DNA of 64,000 nt from Merluccius polli (taxonomy: Eukaryota; Chordata; Actinopteri; Gadiformes; Merlucciidae). The notes beneath the pieces are model-generated. The model saw nothing but the letters and a program-made list of their open reading frames with translations, searched no databases and was not told the DNA's origin. The stretch is from the NCBI GenBank assembly GCA_030340625.1, contig JAOPHQ010004852.1, positions 124,001-188,000 of the forward strand, read 5' to 3'. The first letter of the stretch is position 1, and the number at the start of each line of letters is the position of its first letter. Positions 60,238-64,000 of this stretch are shown here, in pieces. The translations under genes and the position numbers were made by a program.

Positions 60238-60665
60238 TAGGGTGACCATATTTCCTGAACCTAAAACCGGGACACTTGTCCCGGGGGGGGGGTGGGGACA
60301 TTTCGGTTGCGCGATTGTTGAGCGGGGGGGGGGGGGGGGGGGGTGTTGGGCCAACACCCCCCCCCCCCCCCCGCCGAACTGTGCTTTGCACACTGTGCAC
60401 AAGGCTTCCCATTTGTCTCGACCCGGTCTGAAAGCCGGGAAACTCTTTAGTAATTCGTCGGTAAACGAGCACTTGCGCTTCGGCATGTTGCTTGCGTATG
60501 ACTGACAGTCACGTTGTCTACGTTCTGATTAATAGGGCTGACAGCATAGGGGCGGGGATTAGGCTACGAGGACATTTCCTCACTTTCTAAAAATAACCCG
60601 GGACACCCGGGACAGGACGTGAAATACGGACATGTCCCGGGAAATACGGACGTATGGTCACCCTA
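60238..60665 (-). mobile_element. 428-bp hAT derivative keeping a transposase N-terminal exon
   Basis: The ends TAGGGTGACCATAT and ATGGTCACCCTA are inverted repeats with perfect TGTTAGTT on both sides (60230-60237 and 60666-60673). On the minus strand at 60486-60376 a frame opens MPKRKCSFTDELLKSF and continues RPGRDKWEALCTVCKAQF, the start and first CxxC of a zinc-finger domain found at the front of fish hAT-like proteins. It then runs into C/G tracts and ends. The tracts include GCGCGATTGTTGAGC plus a G-run, similar to the module at 8793-9239. Confidence 0.85.
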
Positions 60666-61106
60666 TGTTAGTTCAGCTGGCATCACAATCTGATACAGCC
60701 AATACTAGAATTGTCTATAGGCCTGTCTCATTTTGTGTAGTTTAACTTATTATGTGGTAGATTTGTCTTATTAATATGTAATTAATAGCACCTTAATATT
60801 TGCTGAAAGCCTTTCATGATTCTTGAAATAATAGGTGCAAGTTCAGATATTAATATTGTATGAGCCTATTAAAATGACGCCTGTCTCTTTAAGACAGGGC
60901 TCTGCTAGCGAACAATCAGCTTGAGCGGCAGTTTTCCGCTTGGTCCTAGTGCTTGACCCGTCTCTGTTCACTATTGAGAGTGAGAAGTTGTCGTCACGGC
61001 TCAGAGCCCCACCCCCTCTCCGCCATGATGGAAGGATACCGGCGGCAAAAGCCTTAGTAGTCTATGGGCAAAACAACTGCTCTACTCCGTAATTTACCTT
61101 TTTACA

Positions 61107-61328
61107 ATGCCTGGAAATCACTGCTGTGTTAAAAACTGCTCCAGTACCTCACATGATTGTGATGGAAAACTTAGCAACAACGGGTTACAGTTTTTCAGGA
61201 TACCCAAATGGATAAAGCATCGAGGAGAGCCAGTGTCTGACCTGACGAGGAGACGACGGATTGCTTGGTTGGCTGCAATACGGCATTGTACTGTATGTGT
61301 CATTGGGCTAAAATCAAATTACAACTAA
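61107..61328 (+). pseudogene. THAP-domain N-terminal exon
   Basis: It opens MPGNHCCVKNCSSTSHD, the C-x4-C start of a THAP C2CH DNA-binding finger, and continues with LQFFRIPKW and RRRIAWLAAIRH, where the conserved Trp and later zinc ligands would follow. The reading frame then passes a possible donor and ends. It would be the DNA-binding head of an ISL2EU-like transposase; the catalytic domain is absent. Confidence 0.65.
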
Positions 61329-61420
61329 ATACCTAAACATACACAGCTTTAGCCTACACCAAAACATGTTGGAAACGTTTGTGTAGGCTACATTGAACAG
61401 TACGAAACAGTAGCAGTTAA

Positions 61421-61834
61421 TTACTTTGTCATTTTGGTCCAGAAGTATCTGCTAAATGCAATGTAATAACAACACACTAAAACGTAAGTGAATACATTTA
61501 CCTTTGCAAGTACAACGCTGTTTTCACCACCTGGAGGCTTGTGGATGGCCAAGTCCTGCACCCATCCACAGCAGAAAGTCTCATAACTTTCTAATGACTT
61601 GTGGCTTTTAAACTCCTGCATTGTGTAATGACTAACTCCAAAAACAAGGTAATTGACGATGTCCATGTATGTGCATGGAGGTAAATTGTTAAGGTCTCTG
61701 TGCCATTGCGCTGCAGGGAGCTCGTATGGGTCGATGTTTTGGATGTCTGACAGCTTCTCCAAATACCGCTGTTTAGCGCCCTGTGTGAGCTTGTTCCTGT
61801 AAGGTCCCTTTTCTTTCACATTATTTTTCTCCAT
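61421..61834 (-). pseudogene. N-terminal exon of a SWIM/YqaJ-type transposon protein
   Basis: The minus-strand frame begins MEKNNVKEKGPYRNKLTQGA and carries LPPCTYMDIVNYLVFGVSHY and SYETFCCGWVQDL. This matches, from memory, the front of fish proteins that continue into a SWIM zinc finger and a YqaJ-like (phage recombinase) nuclease. Coding character fades after NSVVLAKV near 61505, where GTAAATG forms a donor-like site. Later exons are missing. Confidence 0.6.
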
Positions 61835-62149
61835 TGCTTTACTTTCTCCTCATTCTTTCTTGTATTTTTGGCGCAAAAAGTGCTAGAATTTAGTCACGTC
61901 TCTGTGATGTTCTGATGACGTTGCCCCTGGCAACCGATAGCGTCTCCTTCCATCATGGCCGACCGGCTCAAACCCCGCCCAGATCAGACCAAATCGGCAC
62001 GTGACTCCTCACTCTCAATAGCGTAACATTGTTTTTGGACGGTAAAAAGTGCGGGGGACTAAAACGGCCTTTTGAAAAAGTGCGGGGGACATGTCCCCCG
62101 TGTCCCCCCCGTAAATTACGTCCGTGCTCTCTCCTAATGTTCCTTGCGC

Positions 62150-62215
62150 TCAACCCAGGCTCGCTCTCACACACACACACACACACACGCACGCGCACTC
62201 ACGCATTATGTTTAT
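62150..62215. repeat. short (CA)n/(CGCA)n tract
   Basis: CACACAC followed by GCACGCGCACTCACGC in the right arm of the outer element. Confidence 0.85.
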
Positions 62216-62282
62216 GAATGGCAGTGGCATGCCACGCTACTCACTGTACCTTGCACATGAGTATTATGAACCTGTGTATTAT

Positions 62283-62697
62283 TTGAATATCTTAGTATTG
62301 AATGTCAGAGCCGTTGCCCCCATAGGAATCCTATGGTTGTACCTGCTGGTAACATATAGGCACTACAACCTTATTTCTTTTTTAATTTGCGAGATCTCGC
62401 AAATTATTATTGCGAGATCTCGCAAATGTTTTGCGAGATCTCGCAAACATGGTTTTGTAATCAGAGCCGTCAGAGCCGTTGCCCCCATAAATCCTATGGT
62501 TGCACCTGCTGGTAACATATAGGCACTACAACCTTTTTTCTTTTTTAATTTGCGAGATCTCGCAAATTATTATTGCGAGATCTCGCAAAAGTTTTGCGAG
62601 ATCTCGCAAACATATTGGTTAGATTTCACCAAAGTGACCTAGTTTTTGTTTTGTTTTTTTCATTTTTTTTTTTCTCATGTCACTTCGGGGCTCCGTA
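62283..62697. repeat. right terminal arm of the outer IS3EU-like element
   Basis: It contains a roughly 165-bp tandem duplication (AGAGCCGTTGCCCCCATA starts at 62307 and 62471), each unit ending in three TTGCGAGATCTCGCAA palindromes. Then follow the uninterrupted target GATTTCACCAAAGTGACC and the terminal CTCATGTCACTTCGGGGCTC. The matching left arm has one unit. Confidence 0.9.
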
Positions 62698-62703
62698 GTT
62701 CCG

Positions 62704-64000
62704 AACACATGCCATCAATTATATTAATGAGTGTTTCTTGTCAAAAACAGTACACCATGTTTAGCTTTGTTGTCTTTTGCACCATGAGTTCATGTGTTAT
62801 TTGGAAGTTGAGAATCAATTGCTGTTCCATTCGCTTTGTGCTTTGTATCATACATGTATACTTAAGTAATGGTGATTTTAATGGCCTTTCACACTCCCTC
62901 AAAACCCTATCTTGCAGATGTGTCTGACGTTGATCCCACAGGTTTTCAATTTGTCTGTTCTTAGCAGCTGCTGCAGCGCCTGTTATGCCATGCTAGCATT
63001 ACACTACTTTATGAGGTCCATCTGCTTTTATGCTTCTACAGCCATCAATATAGATCCCCAGGCAATGCTGCTCACACAAAGGCAAACCGGGTATGTTGTA
63101 GCAGTAACACATGCATTAGCTGTTTAAAGACCGTTTTATATTGATTTGAAAAAAAATCTCCAGCCAAGCTCAGTGGTGTTGCATTGACACTTCTATCTCC
63201 TGCTTAATCAAGCTGTAGCTTCTTGAGTTATTAGTGATATGTTGTCATTTAATTTTGTATCAGGGGCCAGCTCCCCCCCAACACACACACACACTTTTTC
63301 CTCCTTCTCCAACATCGTCGCAAATGCCCCTATATTCCAATACTTGGTAAAATATCCTACCCACATACCAAACAACTTCATATAACCTAAGGTCCACACT
63401 CTTGTACTACACTTGCCATGATAGCTTTAACAGAGACTAGTCATGTATGAAGATGAAGGCAGGACGTGATCTATTCTACACACAGTCATTTACTAACGCT
63501 CGCTGTCCAGCTTACTTTTTATCACAAATCTTAAATGTTGGCAAATTAATTTCTTGCTCCGTTTATTTTCCTTAATTGTATGAATTTGATCTAAATTCAC
63601 CGTAGTTAGTGGCATGCCATGATGAATATGAATGCATACGTTATTCAGATGACAACATATTACACATTGATTTAGCCTTACTACTCCACCACCACACCCC
63701 TTGGCTGCCTTTGCCTGCCTTTGTGGCCACCATGTGGCCATGTGGGGCACTGCTCACCGGCTGGGCCATCACAAAGTATTCATAGGATTTTTGGATCAGC
63801 CTACCTGTGTACAGGTGGATGTAATTGGACAGCCTGCTAAATCACTCAAGTTGGAATATTCATGTGATGAAGGCTAATTAACATTTTCCTCAGGCACATA
63901 TACAAACACCTCTAAGATCAGAAGTCAAGGCTCCTTGAAATAGCCCACTATCATGGTTACGTGCTTGTTGTTACTTTATGTCTTGGTCCTTTAATATTAT
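62704..64000. other. non-coding stretch, nothing recognised
   Basis: AT-rich flanking DNA beyond the outer element. Short frames (62646-62927, 62912-63127) show no domain. A short (CA)n lies at about 63281-63294. Confidence 0.4.

Larger units (their letters stand above)
60975..62017. mobile_element. ISL2EU-like remnant with THAP and YqaJ-type exons
   Basis: The ends TGAGAGTGAG(A)AGT and ACT(C)CTCACTCTCA are inverted and flanked by AT (60973-60974 and 62018-62019), with CCATGATGGAAGGA words also mirrored inside. The interior has a plus-strand THAP exon and a convergent minus-strand exon of the YqaJ-associated protein. As I recall, ISL2EU/PHIS-type elements encode exactly this pair and make 2-bp AT duplications. 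Everything between and beyond these first exons is deleted. Confidence 0.65.
59630..62126. mobile_element. 2.5-kb hAT-type element, TSD CTCTCTCC
   Basis: The left end CAAGGGTGTAATCAGCG...GGGGGGGACA and the inverse of the right end CACGGACGTAATTTACGGGG share the hAT-like CA(A/C)GG(G/A)(T/C)GTAAT pattern. Perfect CTCTCTCC lies on both sides (59622-59629 and 62127-62134). Two younger elements lie inside. A degenerate tandem of AGTACAAGTA/AGAAGTA words occupies about 59870-60070. Confidence 0.8.
39970..62697. mobile_element. outer non-autonomous IS3EU-like element, invaded by several others
   Basis: The left end TACGGAGCCCC(C)GAAGTGACATGAG at 39970 is matched in inverse at 62673-62697. The flanking hexamers are GTTCTG (39964-39969) and GTTCCG (62698-62703), one mismatch. 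The right arm (62283-62697) contains three or more TTGCGAGATCTCGCAA palindromes and a roughly 165-bp tandem duplication. The left arm repeats this inversely but is cut after 69 bases by the inner element and resumes at 59040. Without its insertions the element would be about 1.2 kb and mostly inverted repeat, with no transposase. Six-bp TSDs and TA(C/T) termini match the IS3EU superfamily as I recall it. Confidence 0.8.

Noticed and set aside
39970..62697. Virus-transposon fusion (Teratorn- or Maverick-like giant element)
   Set aside because: The retroviral part has its own LTRs and TTCT duplication, so it is a secondary insertion; no herpesvirus- or polinton-type capsid or polymerase genes are seen.

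Overview
This looks like a teleost fish nuclear genome. The evidence is the very long CA/TG tracts, dense hAT-type miniature elements, CR1/L2-like LINE fragments, a fish-type retrovirus, and multi-exon genes with GT-AG introns. I see no convincing ordinary host gene. Almost everything recognisable is transposable-element sequence, and many boundaries are fixed by target-site duplications (TSDs) that can be read directly.

Layout. Positions 1-40,000 are a mosaic of non-coding DNA and mostly non-autonomous elements. The hAT-type elements there have 8-bp TSDs (7264-7597, 8793-9239, 10306-11391, 11402-13588, 21779-22562, 24651-25579). Two related element types have 9-bp TSDs and TAGCCT...AGGCTA ends (3972-4428 and 35323-35828, with an unduplicated copy at 11703-12163). 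There is a TTAA element (16786-17667), solo LTRs (9255-9960, 16255-16582, 22622-23191 and probably 26221-27019), a minus-strand LINE split by later insertions (21330-24640), a second LINE fragment (38165-38990), a decayed exon series resembling SAMD3-like fish proteins (30548-32070), and several perfect palindromes.

The centrepiece is 39,970-62,697, a Russian-doll nest. A non-autonomous element with TACGGAGCCCC ends was invaded in its left inverted repeat by a second, gene-bearing relative (40039-59033, TSD GAAATC). The intact right arm of the outer element preserves the uninterrupted target site. The inner element carries two convergent genes: a plus-strand DDE integrase-like transposase (frameshifted) and a minus-strand five-exon gene for a HECT-type ubiquitin-ligase-like protein. 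Its inverted repeat reaches inward past a start codon, so both genes begin at or beside the same repeat-borne promoter. Six-bp TSDs and TA(C/T) ends fit the IS3EU superfamily as I remember it.

Within the inner element a minus-strand retrovirus-like provirus (41930-52073; LTRs differ at one base in 632) sits between the 3' ends of the two genes. A hAT-type element (54430-56766), itself containing another MITE (54904-55760), splits exon 3 of the HECT gene. The outer element's right arm holds a further hAT-type element (59630-62126) containing a small hAT (60238-60665) and an ISL2EU-like remnant with THAP and YqaJ-type exons (60975-62017).

The long stretches between elements show no supportable gene and are listed as such.
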